In this document: positions 35,198-44,184 of the stretch, one piece after another
How positions within the stretch are numbered: the first letter of the stretch is position 1
How the letters are laid out: the number at the start of each line of letters is the position of its first letter
NCBI GenBank assembly: GCA_016932415.1
Contig: JAFGCX010000007.1
Span: forward strand, 124,001 to 188,000
DNA: 64,000 nucleotides
Direction of reading: 5' to 3'
Origin: Candidatus Krumholzibacteriota bacterium
GTDB lineage: Bacteria; Krumholzibacteriota; Krumholzibacteriia; Krumholzibacteriales; Krumholzibacteriaceae
Position numbers and translations under genes: made by a program
Notes under the pieces: generated by a model
The model's database searches: none
What the model was told of the DNA's origin: nothing
Seen by the model: only the letters and a program-made list of their open reading frames with translations

Positions 35198-36628
35198 TTG
35201 GCGTCAACAAAACTGTTAATAGTCGACGACGAAGAAGCCATTCTGAAACAACTTGAATGGGCTTTTAAAAAAGATTACAGGATCATTAAGGCATCAACCA
35301 TCGAAGATGCCCTCACTGCTGTAAAAAACGAATCACCCCAGTTGATGATCCTCGACCTCTCCCTGACAAGCGAGTCCGAGGGATTTGAAGGATTCGAAAT
35401 ACTGGAGAAGGCCCTTCAGATAGAGCCCGGGATCAAAATCATCGTGATTACCGGACATGATTACAAGGAGAATGCTTTCAGGGCTCTTGAATCCGGAGCG
35501 ATCGACTTCTATTCCAAACCGGTCGATATCGACGAATTGAGAGTGATACTCGGAAGAGCTTCATACATCCATTCCCTCGAGTCGATGATCAAAGACCTCA
35601 AATCAGCCCCCGGAAAAGGGCATGAGTTCGAAAGCATCATATCGATGTCCGGGACAATGCTCGATATTTTCGAGACCATACGAAGGATCGCGCCGACAGA
35701 TGTCGCCGTCCTCATTACCGGTGAGAGCGGGACGGGGAAGGAACTGATCGCCAGGGCGATTCATTCGAGAAGTACGCGAAAGAACAAGCCATTCATTCCG
35801 ATAAACTGCGGAGCAATACCGGAGAACCTTCTTGAAAGCGAGCTCTTCGGCCATGAAAAAGGCAGTTTTACAGGTGCTGTCTCCTCAAAACCGGGAAAAT
35901 TCGAGATCGCCGAGGGAGGGACGATCTTTCTCGATGAGATAGGCGAACTCCCCCTTTCCCTGCAGGTCAAAATACTGAGATTCCTCCAGGATCACGTCAT
36001 CGAAAGAGTGGGGGGACAGAAACCCCTCCAGCTCGATCTGAGGGTGATAGCCGCGACCAACAGGGACCTTACAACGATGATCGAAGAGAGGACGTTCAGA
36101 GAGGACCTTTACTACAGGATAAACACCATAAAGATCGCTCTCCCCCCCCTTCGCGACCGTGGCCAGGATATCCTTCTGCTGGCGATGTATTTTCTCCATC
36201 ACTACAATTCCGAATTCTCAAAGAACGTCAAGACCTTCAGTCAGTCAGCCCGTAATATCCTTTACACTCATTCATGGCCCGGAAATGTCCGTGAACTGGA
36301 AAACAGGGTGAAGAGGGCAGTGATCATGACATCCGGAAGGATCATTCAGCCCGAAGACATGGACCTGGCCCCTGACCAGGCCGGCGCTGCCGCGGAATCT
36401 CGCCAGGGCGGCTCCGGCGCGTCTATTACACCACTGTCGATCCCATCCCTTAAAGAAGCAAGAGACGACCTTGAACAGAGGATGATAACCGACGCGCTCC
36501 TCAGGTTCTCGGGAAACGTCTCGGCGGCGGCGCAGGAACTCGGCATCAGCAGGCCTACTCTTCATGATCTTATGAAAAAACATGATGTCGCTCCGGAAGA
36601 CTTCAGAACTTCGAAACGAAAAAAATAG
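35198..36628 (+). CDS. prsR: PEP-CTERM-box response regulator PrsR (sigma-54 activator)
   Basis: 476 residues. Receiver domain (1-125) with Asp53 in MILDLSL and Lys near 106; AAA+ central domain with Walker A GESGTGKELIARAIH, the sigma-54-contacting loop GSFTGA (normal GAFTGA with Ala to Ser), Walker B GGTIFLDEIGEL; and a C-terminal Fis-type helix-turn-helix NVSAAAQELGISRPTLHDLM. It activates transcription by sigma-54 polymerase. TTG start at 35198, preceded by AAAGGTG. Three sigma-54 promoters in the same island (26460, 27452, 29063) are the obvious targets, including that of its own operon. Confidence 0.93.
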   Translation: MASTKLLIVDDEEAILKQLEWAFKKDYRIIKASTIEDALTAVKNESPQLMILDLSLTSESEGFEGFEILEKALQIEPGIKIIVITGHDYKENAFRALESGAIDFYSKPVDIDELRVILGRASYIHSLESMIKDLKSAPGKGHEFESIISMSGTMLDIFETIRRIAPTDVAVLITGESGTGKELIARAIHSRSTRKNKPFIPINCGAIPENLLESELFGHEKGSFTGAVSSKPGKFEIAEGGTIFLDEIGELPLSLQVKILRFLQDHVIERVGGQKPLQLDLRVIAATNRDLTTMIEERTFREDLYYRINTIKIALPPLRDRGQDILLLAMYFLHHYNSEFSKNVKTFSQSARNILYTHSWPGNVRELENRVKRAVIMTSGRIIQPEDMDLAPDQAGAAAESRQGGSGASITPLSIPSLKEARDDLEQRMITDALLRFSGNVSAAAQELGISRPTLHDLMKKHDVAPEDFRTSKRKK

Positions 36629-37009
36629 GATCCCCATGCCTGCGGGAAGACCGTAACGCATTATCCATCGTCAGGGGCGCCGCCGCTATGGTAATGCCGA
36701 TTAGCAATCTGTCGCGGCGGAGACGCAATTTATTCAACAGCGCAAAATGATCTCGCGGCCAGAGCTTCTGCCGGGATCGGGCGAAAATGGAGACCCTCCG
36801 GGCATTTTCTTCCCCGTTTCCTTCCGTTGCGCGTTGCTCCCCATGATTGATAATCAGGCAGGCTTTTACCTCGAATATTCCCCTTTCTACAGATGCTGAC
36901 AGTCAGGGAAAGATCCGCGCGGCATCGTGTGGTACAGATTTTGCCAGAAACGGGGCGACACCTTGATGACAATAGAGCGGCTGGACTTCAATTGGCGAAA
37001 GGTGATGAC
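36629..37009. other. Intergenic region between prsR and the FHA gene
   Basis: About 380 bases. A 7-bp GC stem, CCGCCGC (36680-36686) with GCGGCGG (36714-36720), encloses a 27-base loop containing TGC-N6-GCA; no T-run follows. It could end the prsR transcript or belong to a small RNA; evidence is weak. No gene or clear promoter seen. Confidence 0.35.
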
Positions 37010-37378
37010 GTGTCTGCAAGAAACAGTACGAGGAATCCCGTTTCCGGAAACAGGAAAAGCAGCAAAAGGAAAAAGAGCAGTGAAGGGAAAAAAGCTGCCG
37101 TTGAAATTGTAAATGGCTGTTTTTCGGGACTGGTAATCGATATAACCGGAAAAACGACAACGTTCGGCAGCGATATCGATTGCGATATCTGTCTTGACCA
37201 TTCGTTCGTATCTTCGGAACACGCTGTCATTACCGGAGAAAGCGGATCCTATTACCTTGAGGATCTCAACAGCCGGCATGGCACGAGCATCGGTGGCCGG
37301 GAGATACACAAGGTCAAGCTTAACAGCGGCGATCTTATAGGAATCGGGAATTTTCAGTTGAAATTCAAATATATGTGA
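37010..37378 (+). CDS. Small FHA-domain protein
   Basis: About 122 residues from GTG at 37010 (AAAGGTG upstream); the open frame continues further left but with no domain-like sequence. A Lys/Ser/Arg-rich N-terminal tail (about 1-30) precedes a forkhead-associated domain: GKTTTFGSDIDCDICLDHSF, VSSEHAVITGE, YYLEDLNSRHGTSIGG. GSDxxxDI, SSEHA and LNSRHGT are the phosphothreonine-binding loops. Likely reads Ser/Thr phosphorylation in the cytoplasm; no kinase gene is in the window. Monocistronic, ending in a strong terminator. Confidence 0.82.
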   Translation: MSARNSTRNPVSGNRKSSKRKKSSEGKKAAVEIVNGCFSGLVIDITGKTTTFGSDIDCDICLDHSFVSSEHAVITGESGSYYLEDLNSRHGTSIGGREIHKVKLNSGDLIGIGNFQLKFKYM

Positions 37379-37410
37379 TCACTATCGATCCTGCCTGACA
37401 GGCTATCCAG

Positions 37411-37440
37411 GCCCGGCACGATGCTGCCGGGCTATTTTTA
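37411..37440 (+). terminator. Rho-independent terminator after the FHA gene
   Basis: GCCCGGCA (37411-37418) pairs with TGCCGGGC (37425-37432) around a 6-base loop, followed by TATTTTTA. A smaller GCCTG/CAGGC hairpin precedes it at about 37393-37402. Confidence 0.88.
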
Positions 37441-37601
37441 TATACCATAATCGACACATTTTTGATAGATTCTATGACTGGTGGCGTCCGGGTTGAAGCC
37501 TGCTTCATGACAGGCCGCTTGTCCGGGCGCTTCTTCGGAAAAGATGTCAATCTCCTCTGGCAGAGTGAAATGGTCCTTCGCCAGGAAAGGAAGTCAGCGA
37601 A

Positions 37602-39140
37602 GTGGAAAAAAGTACTGAGATGCAGACCGGGATAGGATCGTTCCCGCGTTCGTTCTGGGTAGCCAATATCATGGAGCTCTTTGAACGCGGCGCCTATTAT
37701 GGCTTGAACGCTCTTCTTGCCATATACCTCTCCGAAAAAGTCGTCAACGGAGGTCTTGGATTCACAGAGGATATGGTGGGACTTCTTCAGAGTTTTGTTT
37801 ACGCCATGACATATGTGATCCCCATCCTCGGAGGCGCGCTCGCCGACAGATATGGATACAGAAAGATGCTTCTCGTCGCTTTCAGCCTTCTCGGCGCGGG
37901 ATATTTTGTCGCCGGCCAGGTCACCACGTACGGCGTCATCTTCATATCCCTGCTCGTAATGGCGACCGGTTCGGGGCTTTTCAAGCCTATTATCTCGGGA
38001 ACGATAGCCAGGACGACGAATGAAAAGAATTCAGGATTCGGATTCGGAGTCTATTACTGGATGATAAACCTCGGCGCCCTGGTCGCCCCGCTCGTGGCCG
38101 GTTATATCAGGGACAGCCTCAGCTGGAGCTGGGTCTTCACCATCAGCGCGATCTATTGCGCCCTGATGCTTCTGCCCGCGGCGTTTCTCTATAAAGATCC
38201 CCCGAAACCTGAAAGCAGCAAGAACCTCAAAGAAGTATTGTCGGGAGCGGTCACCGTTCTTTCAGACGCGCGGTTCATGCTTCTGATATTCGTATATTCA
38301 TGTTTCTGGATCCTCTATTTTCAGAATTTCGGTTCGGTCCTCTGGTATCTTCGCGATTTCATCGATCCCGCGCCGATCACCAGATTCTTCGCCAGGATGG
38401 GGATGGATTATACCCTGCGGCCCGAGCATGTCACTGTCGTCAACGCGGGAACGATAGTGGTGCTCCAGATATTCGTCAACCTGATCGTAAAAAACATCAA
38501 ACCACTCCCGACGATGGTCGGTGGAATTCTGATCGGTTCTGCCGGATTTTTTGTCCTCGCATCGTCTCAACACGCCTGGATATTCATTCTTGGAATAGCA
38601 GTCTTCTCGATCGGTGAAATGACATGCCACCCGAAATACTACAGCTATATAGGCATTGTGGCTCCGCAGGAGAAAAAGGCGACATACATGGGATACGCCT
38701 TCCTCTATGGAGTGATCGGTTCTCTTGTCGGATCAAATGTCGGCGGAGAGATGTACAGGGCTATCCTTTCCCCGATAAAGGAAAAGGCGAATCTCGCCGG
38801 CCTTTCTCCACTTGAACTGGCAGGCACCGGGACTACTCTCAGGAACTTCTGGCTTGTGTTCGCCGCTCTTGGCATAGTAACGACATTCGGCCTGGTGATC
38901 TATAACAAGTTATTCGGAGAAGATAACGTCACCACGAGGAACCGGGCGCGAAGAGTGATGTTCTTTATCTATGGCCTGCTTACCGTGTTGTCGGTCGGAA
39001 TGGTATTCTTCGTCAACAACACGAAGGGTGCGATCCCTCCCAAAACCTGGATCCAGTCTACGATCATGATCCTCATAGGCATCGGAGGGTTCTATACCCT
39101 GCTTAATAACAATGAGGACGCGGAAGCAGGGAAGGATTGA
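37602..39140 (+). CDS. POT-family (MFS) oligopeptide transporter
   Basis: 512 residues, about 12-14 membrane spans. NIMELFERGAYYGLNALLAI is a variant of the ExxERFxYYG motif of proton-dependent oligopeptide transporters, GGALADRYGYRKM the first MFS loop motif, and GLFKPIISGTIA resembles the GxGxxKP signature following helix 4. It would import di- or tripeptides with protons across the inner membrane. GTG start at 37602 lies downstream of AGGAAAGGAAG. The next lipoprotein gene begins 4 bases after its stop, so the two form an operon. Confidence 0.85.
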   Translation: MEKSTEMQTGIGSFPRSFWVANIMELFERGAYYGLNALLAIYLSEKVVNGGLGFTEDMVGLLQSFVYAMTYVIPILGGALADRYGYRKMLLVAFSLLGAGYFVAGQVTTYGVIFISLLVMATGSGLFKPIISGTIARTTNEKNSGFGFGVYYWMINLGALVAPLVAGYIRDSLSWSWVFTISAIYCALMLLPAAFLYKDPPKPESSKNLKEVLSGAVTVLSDARFMLLIFVYSCFWILYFQNFGSVLWYLRDFIDPAPITRFFARMGMDYTLRPEHVTVVNAGTIVVLQIFVNLIVKNIKPLPTMVGGILIGSAGFFVLASSQHAWIFILGIAVFSIGEMTCHPKYYSYIGIVAPQEKKATYMGYAFLYGVIGSLVGSNVGGEMYRAILSPIKEKANLAGLSPLELAGTGTTLRNFWLVFAALGIVTTFGLVIYNKLFGEDNVTTRNRARRVMFFIYGLLTVLSVGMVFFVNNTKGAIPPKTWIQSTIMILIGIGGFYTLLNNNEDAEAGKD

Positions 39141-39144
39141 TGTC

Positions 39145-39753
39145 ATGACGGGTAATAAAAAGACCGGCGCCTGGGAAAAAGGTCGAAAGTGGCCTGCAGG
39201 CGATGCGCATCTACTGATCCTTCTTATCCCGGCACTGCTGCTCGTACAGGCCTGTTCGGGAGAAAATGATGGTGGAAAAACAGAAGTCCTGAAGGAAAAT
39301 ATTCACGGCTTCCATCTCGGAGAATCCAGGGACGGCCTGTTCGAACGTGTCCGCCACCAGGTCTCATGGAAAAAGCTCGAAGACCCGGCGACCGGTTCAA
39401 GAGGCGAGATGTATGAATTTTCTCGAGTCCTTTCGCAACCGAGAGACGTCGATCACGCCCGGCTGACTTTTTTTGACGGAAGATTGATGGAAATCATCGT
39501 TTACTACAGGCAGAACAATGTCTCGAAGCTGAACTTCCTCAGGGATACGCTCGAAGAGAGATACGGAGTGGAAAGCACTTCCCCCGACGGTACGATCGAG
39601 ATGGCATACAAGACGTACTGGCTGAAAGGCCCCGGAATGTCGATCACCATCCGCCGGATCACTAAAAAACCGGAGGATGAATTGTACGTCCAGTATCTCC
39701 ATGACGGCCTTCACGAAAGACTCAGAAAGATCAGGAAACTTCCCGGGCGGTAA
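39145..39753 (+). CDS. Lipoprotein of unknown function
   Basis: About 202 residues. A positively charged N-terminus is followed by LLILLIPALLLVQACSGEN with a lipobox (LVQAC). The mature part is a mixed alpha/beta domain of about 150 residues with no family I can name (FHLGESRDGLFERV, HARLTFFDGRLMEIIVYY, NFLRDTLEERYG); the pattern resembles small periplasmic proteins that calculate as 'DUF'-type lipoproteins. ATG at 39145 is preceded by GGAAGG; an upstream in-frame start at 39112 would lie inside the transporter gene. Co-transcribed with the POT transporter. Confidence 0.65.
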   Translation: MTGNKKTGAWEKGRKWPAGDAHLLILLIPALLLVQACSGENDGGKTEVLKENIHGFHLGESRDGLFERVRHQVSWKKLEDPATGSRGEMYEFSRVLSQPRDVDHARLTFFDGRLMEIIVYYRQNNVSKLNFLRDTLEERYGVESTSPDGTIEMAYKTYWLKGPGMSITIRRITKKPEDELYVQYLHDGLHERLRKIRKLPGR

Positions 39754-39827
39754 TATCCGTCCGGGGACACCCGAGACGGCGCGGGCAGACCGGGGAGATG
39801 ATCAGTGGATTTTCCGGTTTTCCCGTA

Positions 39828-40199
39828 TCAATGCTTTCCAAGGTAATCTTCGATAGCCTGGCGCAGAGCTTCTTCTCCAAGCAGTGAGCAGTGCCTCTTT
39901 TCATCGGACAACCCGCCCACTTCGTCCTCGATCATCTTCGCCGATATCTTCATCGCCTCTTCTATCGTCTTTCCCTTTGCCATCTCTGTCATCGCGCTTG
40001 AGGTGACTATTGCCGCCGAACAGCCCCTGCATTGAAACTTTATATCGGTTATAACTTCATCTTTCACCTTTATCATCACTATAAGCCAGTCTCCGCAACT
40101 GCCATCCCCTCCCATCCCCGTCCCGTCGGGATCTTTGATCGTGCCGACATTTTTCGGATCGATAAAATGATCGAAAAATCTCGAATCCATAAATTCCAT
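39828..40199 (-). CDS. nifU: NifU/IscU-like iron-sulfur cluster scaffold
   Basis: 123 residues, the size of an IscU/NifU N-terminal domain. Ligands are Cys35 (GDGSCGD), Cys60 with a second cysteine at 57 (CRGCSAAIVTSSAMTEMAKG) and Cys104 (KRHCSLLGEEAL). The protein assembles 2Fe-2S or 4Fe-4S clusters before passing them to apoproteins. The Asp after Cys35 and the C-x2-C around position 60 are as in NifU-type scaffolds. Not beside a cysteine desulfurase here; instead it lies 23 bases downstream of gamma-glutamyltransferase in a three-gene minus-strand run. Confidence 0.9.
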   Translation of the reverse strand: MEFMDSRFFDHFIDPKNVGTIKDPDGTGMGGDGSCGDWLIVMIKVKDEVITDIKFQCRGCSAAIVTSSAMTEMAKGKTIEEAMKISAKMIEDEVGGLSDEKRHCSLLGEEALRQAIEDYLGKH

Positions 40200-40222
40200 T
40201 TATCTCTCCCCGGACCGGTCTT

Positions 40223-41953
40223 TCAATAGCCGGCCGCGCAGCCGTCTTTTCTTGATTCAGAACCGCCGATCAGCAGATCCCTGGCGCGGTCCCACCATAT
40301 TCCCTGGTACCCGCCGAATCCTCCGCTCTCGCGGACCACGGAATGTCCCTTATCGATCAATGCCCTGATGACTGCCTCTTCGATCCCCGATTCGATGGCC
40401 AGCTTCCCCCCGTCCGACATCACTTCTCCGGTCGGTTGGGAAGAACCGTAATGCCTGATCCTTGGAGCATCGCCAGCCTCCTGTATCCCCATCCCGAAAT
40501 CGATGATATTGCAGATGATCTGGGCATGCCCCTGAGGCTGCATCGAACCTCCCATTACGCCGAAGGCGAAAACCGGGTCACCGTCTTTCGTCACCATAGC
40601 GGGAATTATCGTGTGAAAAGGCCTTTTGTGAGGTTGAAGCGAATTGGGGTGATCCGGATCGAGATTGAAAAGGGCGCCCCTGTCCTGCAGGCAGAATCCA
40701 AGCCGGTCCGGGACTGGCCCGGAACCGAACCCGGCATAGTTGCTCTGTATCAAAGAGACGAAATTCCTGTCACTGTCGGCGACTACAAGATAAGTAGTCT
40801 CGCCATTGTCCAGGACCGGATCCCCATCGGGGATCTCTCTCAAGACGGCATCGATATCTATCAGTTCCCTTCTCCTGGCCGCGTACTGCTTCGATATCAG
40901 TCCATCCACCGGAATATCGGCGTAATCGGGATCGGCATAAAATCTTGCCCTGTCCTCAAACGCTATTTTTTTCGCCTCAGTCAACAGATGGATGTACTCC
41001 GCTGAACCGAACCCCGCAGAGGAGAGATCGAATCCTTCGAGAATATTGAGGATCTGAAGCGCCGCGATCCCCTGTCCGTTTGGTGGAAGCTCCCAGAGGT
41101 CATATCCGCGGTAACCCGCGCTGACAGGTTCTACCCAGGTCGATCTGTGATCCTGAAAATCTTTCAGCCTGAGGTATCCGCCATTTTCCCGGCAGAACCT
41201 GTCGATCGTCCTTGCGATCTCGCCTCGATAGAACGCCTCGCGCCCCTTTTCGGCAAGGATCCTGTATGTGGAGGCAAGATCCGGGTTCCGGAATATCTCC
41301 CCCTTTTCAGGAGCTCTGCCGCCCGGCATGTAAGTATCGGCAAAATTCGGTTCGCCGGCAAGCCTTTCAGCGCCAAGTCCCCAGTAATGGGCTATCACTT
41401 CGGTAACGGGAAAACCTTCCTCGGCATACCGGATAGCCGGAGAGAGGATTTCCTTCATCGAAAGTGACCCGAATCTTTCATGAAGTTCAAACCAGCCGTC
41501 GACGCATCCGGGAACAGTCTGTGGAAGCATCCCCGTATAGGGGATCTTTGAAAATCCCTTTTTCCTGACTTCATCTATATTGAGAAGATAGGGGCTTCTT
41601 CCGCTCGCGTTCAGACCGTAAAGTCTTTTTGTCTTCGAATCCCAGACTATGGCGAAAAGGTCTCCGCCTATTCCGCTTGAGACCGGTTCCATAAGTCCGA
41701 GAGCTGCGTTGACCGCTATAGCCGCGTCGAAAGCGTTTCCACCCTTTTTCAGTATATCGATGCCAATCTGGACTGCCAGGGGCTGGGCTGCGCAGACCAT
41801 GCCGTTTTTACAGATCACTTCAGACCTTGAAGCGTCGCACCTTCCACTGACCCTGTCGAATGCCGATGAATCATCGGGAAGGATGGCGGCAAAAAGGAAT
41901 GCCGCCGCGGGTATTACCGTCAGGATATTAAGCAGCCCTGAGCCATTGTTCAT
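40223..41953 (-). CDS. ggt: Gamma-glutamyltransferase
   Basis: About 576 residues, Ntn-hydrolase fold, exported. Cleaves gamma-glutamyl bonds of glutathione and similar peptides. Autoprocessing and catalysis use the Thr in NGETTYLVVADSD (Thr386 from the chosen start), at the usual two-thirds position dividing large and small subunits. Other family marks: NAFDAAIAVNAALGLMEP and SSGIGGDLFAIV, plus the C-terminal HKRPFHTIIPAMVTKDG, GVMGGSMQPQGH. Signal peptide follows ATG 41953, which is preceded by GGGGAGG and overlaps the S9 peptidase stop as ATGA; an in-frame upstream start at 42010 lies in the peptidase gene. Confidence 0.92.
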   Translation of the reverse strand: MNNGSGLLNILTVIPAAAFLFAAILPDDSSAFDRVSGRCDASRSEVICKNGMVCAAQPLAVQIGIDILKKGGNAFDAAIAVNAALGLMEPVSSGIGGDLFAIVWDSKTKRLYGLNASGRSPYLLNIDEVRKKGFSKIPYTGMLPQTVPGCVDGWFELHERFGSLSMKEILSPAIRYAEEGFPVTEVIAHYWGLGAERLAGEPNFADTYMPGGRAPEKGEIFRNPDLASTYRILAEKGREAFYRGEIARTIDRFCRENGGYLRLKDFQDHRSTWVEPVSAGYRGYDLWELPPNGQGIAALQILNILEGFDLSSAGFGSAEYIHLLTEAKKIAFEDRARFYADPDYADIPVDGLISKQYAARRRELIDIDAVLREIPDGDPVLDNGETTYLVVADSDRNFVSLIQSNYAGFGSGPVPDRLGFCLQDRGALFNLDPDHPNSLQPHKRPFHTIIPAMVTKDGDPVFAFGVMGGSMQPQGHAQIICNIIDFGMGIQEAGDAPRIRHYGSSQPTGEVMSDGGKLAIESGIEEAVIRALIDKGHSVVRESGGFGGYQGIWWDRARDLLIGGSESRKDGCAAGY

Positions 41954-44043
41954 GATGACCTCCCCGGTTTTCTTGACTGCATGCCAGCTTTCGGTCCGGC
42001 CGATATCCAACGATCCAGCCAGGCGTGAAACTCACCATACCAGAATATCGAGTTCTGAGGAGTCAGAACCCAATGGTTTTCATCAGGAAAATATACAAAT
42101 CTCGACGGTACCCCTTTCGCTTTAAGGATACCGTAAGCTTCCAATCCGTTTCCGACCGGGACCCTGTAATCCTTTTCTCCATGTATTATAAGAGTCGGTG
42201 TCGAATAGTCCTTCATATTGTGGGCGGGAGACCACTTTATGACATCCTCGATATCATCCCAGACCGTGCCTCCATACGCCCTCGATCTGCCAGATGTAAT
42301 ATCAGACCCGAACTGCGCGCAAAGGTCGAAAACCCCGGCATGATTTATAAGACAGGCGAATCTGTCGGTCTGGGTCCCGACCCAGCTTGCGAGGTATCCC
42401 CCATAACTTCCCCCGGCAAGAGCCATCCTCTCCTCATCGATAAATCCGCGTCCGATTATCAGATCGACCGCGTTCATAACATCGATAAACGGTTTCCTTC
42501 CATGCTCTCCGGTGATAGCATCGGTAAACTCCTGCCCGAACCCGGATGACCCATGGAAATTCACCATCGCGGTGACGTATCCAGGCGCGGCGAATACCTG
42601 AGTGTTCCATCTCGGATGAAAGACATCACCGAAAGTCCCGTGCGGGCCGCCGTGCACGAGCATAAGAAGCGGCCATTTCCTTCCTGAATCGAATCCGGGA
42701 GGATATAGTATAAACATCTGCACATCCTCATCATCCGCCCCCTTGAACCATACATCCTCGAAACGTCCCATTTCGATCGAATCCAGAAGTGCGTCGTTGA
42801 AGGAAGTGAGCTTTTTGAAATTTCCGCCGTTTTTATCCACGATGCAGAGGCATGCCGGCTGGCTGTTGCTTTGATGAATAAATATCAATGATCCATCGGG
42901 AAGAAGATCGATCGAACGGTTGCTTCCCCCGCGGTAGATCTCACTGATTTTTCCGCCATCAATACCAACGGAAAACAGCGATACCATCGCCCTGTCTTCA
43001 GCGTGAAAAAATATCTTCTTTCCTTTTTTATCGACTACCCAGTCCGATGGCGATCTATCGAATGATTCTGTAAGAAGCCTTTTTTCCTCCGTCATTCGGT
43101 TGTATCTCACCAGTCTCACCCGGTCTCCGTAAAACCCGATGATCTTCTGGCGTCCGTAGAGGATATATTTACCATCGGGAGTATAATATGGCGAAAAATC
43201 ATCGGCGGGATTATCCGCCGTGAGATTCCTGCAGATCCCGGGATCGGCGATATCAAGAAGATAGATATCGCTTTCAAGACTGTCGTACGGCGGTCCGCTT
43301 CTGAGAGAGGTAAACGCTATTTCCTTTCCGTCAGGAGAGATATCATATTCGATGCCTCCCCGCGATCCAGTCAGCCGGTCCCAGCCAGGCATGAGATCGG
43401 TCACCTTTTTAGTCTCAAGATCGATCATAAACAAATGGTTGATATACCCATCGGTCAGCCAGTGATCCCAATATCGATAGAACCTGTCTTCAGTTACTTT
43501 CGCGCTGACCTTGCTCTTCTCGCGGCGGGTGAGTTCAGCCCTGATAGAATCGGGATCGCCACCGAATCCCGGAATGACCGGTGAGACGAATATCATTTTT
43601 CTACCGCAGGGAAGCCATCTCGGATCTGATACCCCCAGCGGCATATCGGTGACCTCCGTCGCCTCTCCGCCTTCCGTGGATATTATCTGCAACTGCGGCT
43701 TGCCGGAGTTCCTGCTCGCGGTAAAGGCGATCTTATTTCCGCGCTGGCTCCATACCGGATCACTCTCGGTCGTCTCTCCCGTCGTAAATCGCCTGCTCCC
43801 GGAACCATCCGTATTTACAAGCCAGATGTCACCCTGTCCCTTGTTCTCTTCTATATCATATTCAGTTACGACGACGGCGGCCTTATGACCGGAGGGAGAC
43901 AAGCGGTACGATCCTATTCTTTTCAGATTCCACAGGTCATTTGCCGTGATCGGTCTTTTTATGGCAGCGGCGGGCATGTGAAAGATCAGCAGATATATCA
44001 CAGCCAGCGAGAGGCTCTTTTTGATAAAAGCTCGCCTGATCAC
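41950..44043 (-). CDS. S9-family prolyl oligopeptidase (acylaminoacyl-peptidase-like), exported
   Basis: About 697 residues. GTG at 44043 is preferred (AAGGAGG 5 bases upstream) and gives the signal peptide RRAFIKKSLSLAVIYLLIF ending AAA; an in-frame ATG at 44124 is longer. Residues about 30-400 form a WD40-like propeller of the TolB/PD40 type (RLSPSGHKAAVVV, SDPVWSQRGNKIAFTAS). The alpha/beta hydrolase domain carries the nucleophile Ser546 in GGSYGG, Asp in IIHGEKDYRVP and His in PDENHWV. Likely a periplasmic peptidase for oligopeptides; coupled to gamma-glutamyltransferase and fits with the POT transporter nearby. Confidence 0.92.
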   Translation of the reverse strand: MIRRAFIKKSLSLAVIYLLIFHMPAAAIKRPITANDLWNLKRIGSYRLSPSGHKAAVVVTEYDIEENKGQGDIWLVNTDGSGSRRFTTGETTESDPVWSQRGNKIAFTASRNSGKPQLQIISTEGGEATEVTDMPLGVSDPRWLPCGRKMIFVSPVIPGFGGDPDSIRAELTRREKSKVSAKVTEDRFYRYWDHWLTDGYINHLFMIDLETKKVTDLMPGWDRLTGSRGGIEYDISPDGKEIAFTSLRSGPPYDSLESDIYLLDIADPGICRNLTADNPADDFSPYYTPDGKYILYGRQKIIGFYGDRVRLVRYNRMTEEKRLLTESFDRSPSDWVVDKKGKKIFFHAEDRAMVSLFSVGIDGGKISEIYRGGSNRSIDLLPDGSLIFIHQSNSQPACLCIVDKNGGNFKKLTSFNDALLDSIEMGRFEDVWFKGADDEDVQMFILYPPGFDSGRKWPLLMLVHGGPHGTFGDVFHPRWNTQVFAAPGYVTAMVNFHGSSGFGQEFTDAITGEHGRKPFIDVMNAVDLIIGRGFIDEERMALAGGSYGGYLASWVGTQTDRFACLINHAGVFDLCAQFGSDITSGRSRAYGGTVWDDIEDVIKWSPAHNMKDYSTPTLIIHGEKDYRVPVGNGLEAYGILKAKGVPSRFVYFPDENHWVLTPQNSIFWYGEFHAWLDRWISAGPKAGMQSRKPGRSS

Positions 44044-44184
44044 ATCTTCCTCCTTATATGGATACTTATCGACTGACACAGCGAGATTAACCCGCCTGTC
44101 GACGCGTGTCAATAATATCGACATATAAGGGGAATATCAATGCCGGGCAGGGATCGAAAATCGATCGAAACGTCCAGCCTGGCT

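Noticed and set aside
36680-36720. GC hairpin after prsR as a riboswitch or small RNA
   Set aside because: A single 7-bp stem with a large loop, no T-run and no known consensus; only noted within the intergenic entry.
37480-37500. Sigma-54-like TGGCGT-N5-TTGA before the POT transporter
   Set aside because: The invariant C of the -12 GC is missing, so it does not meet the standard applied to the other three sites.
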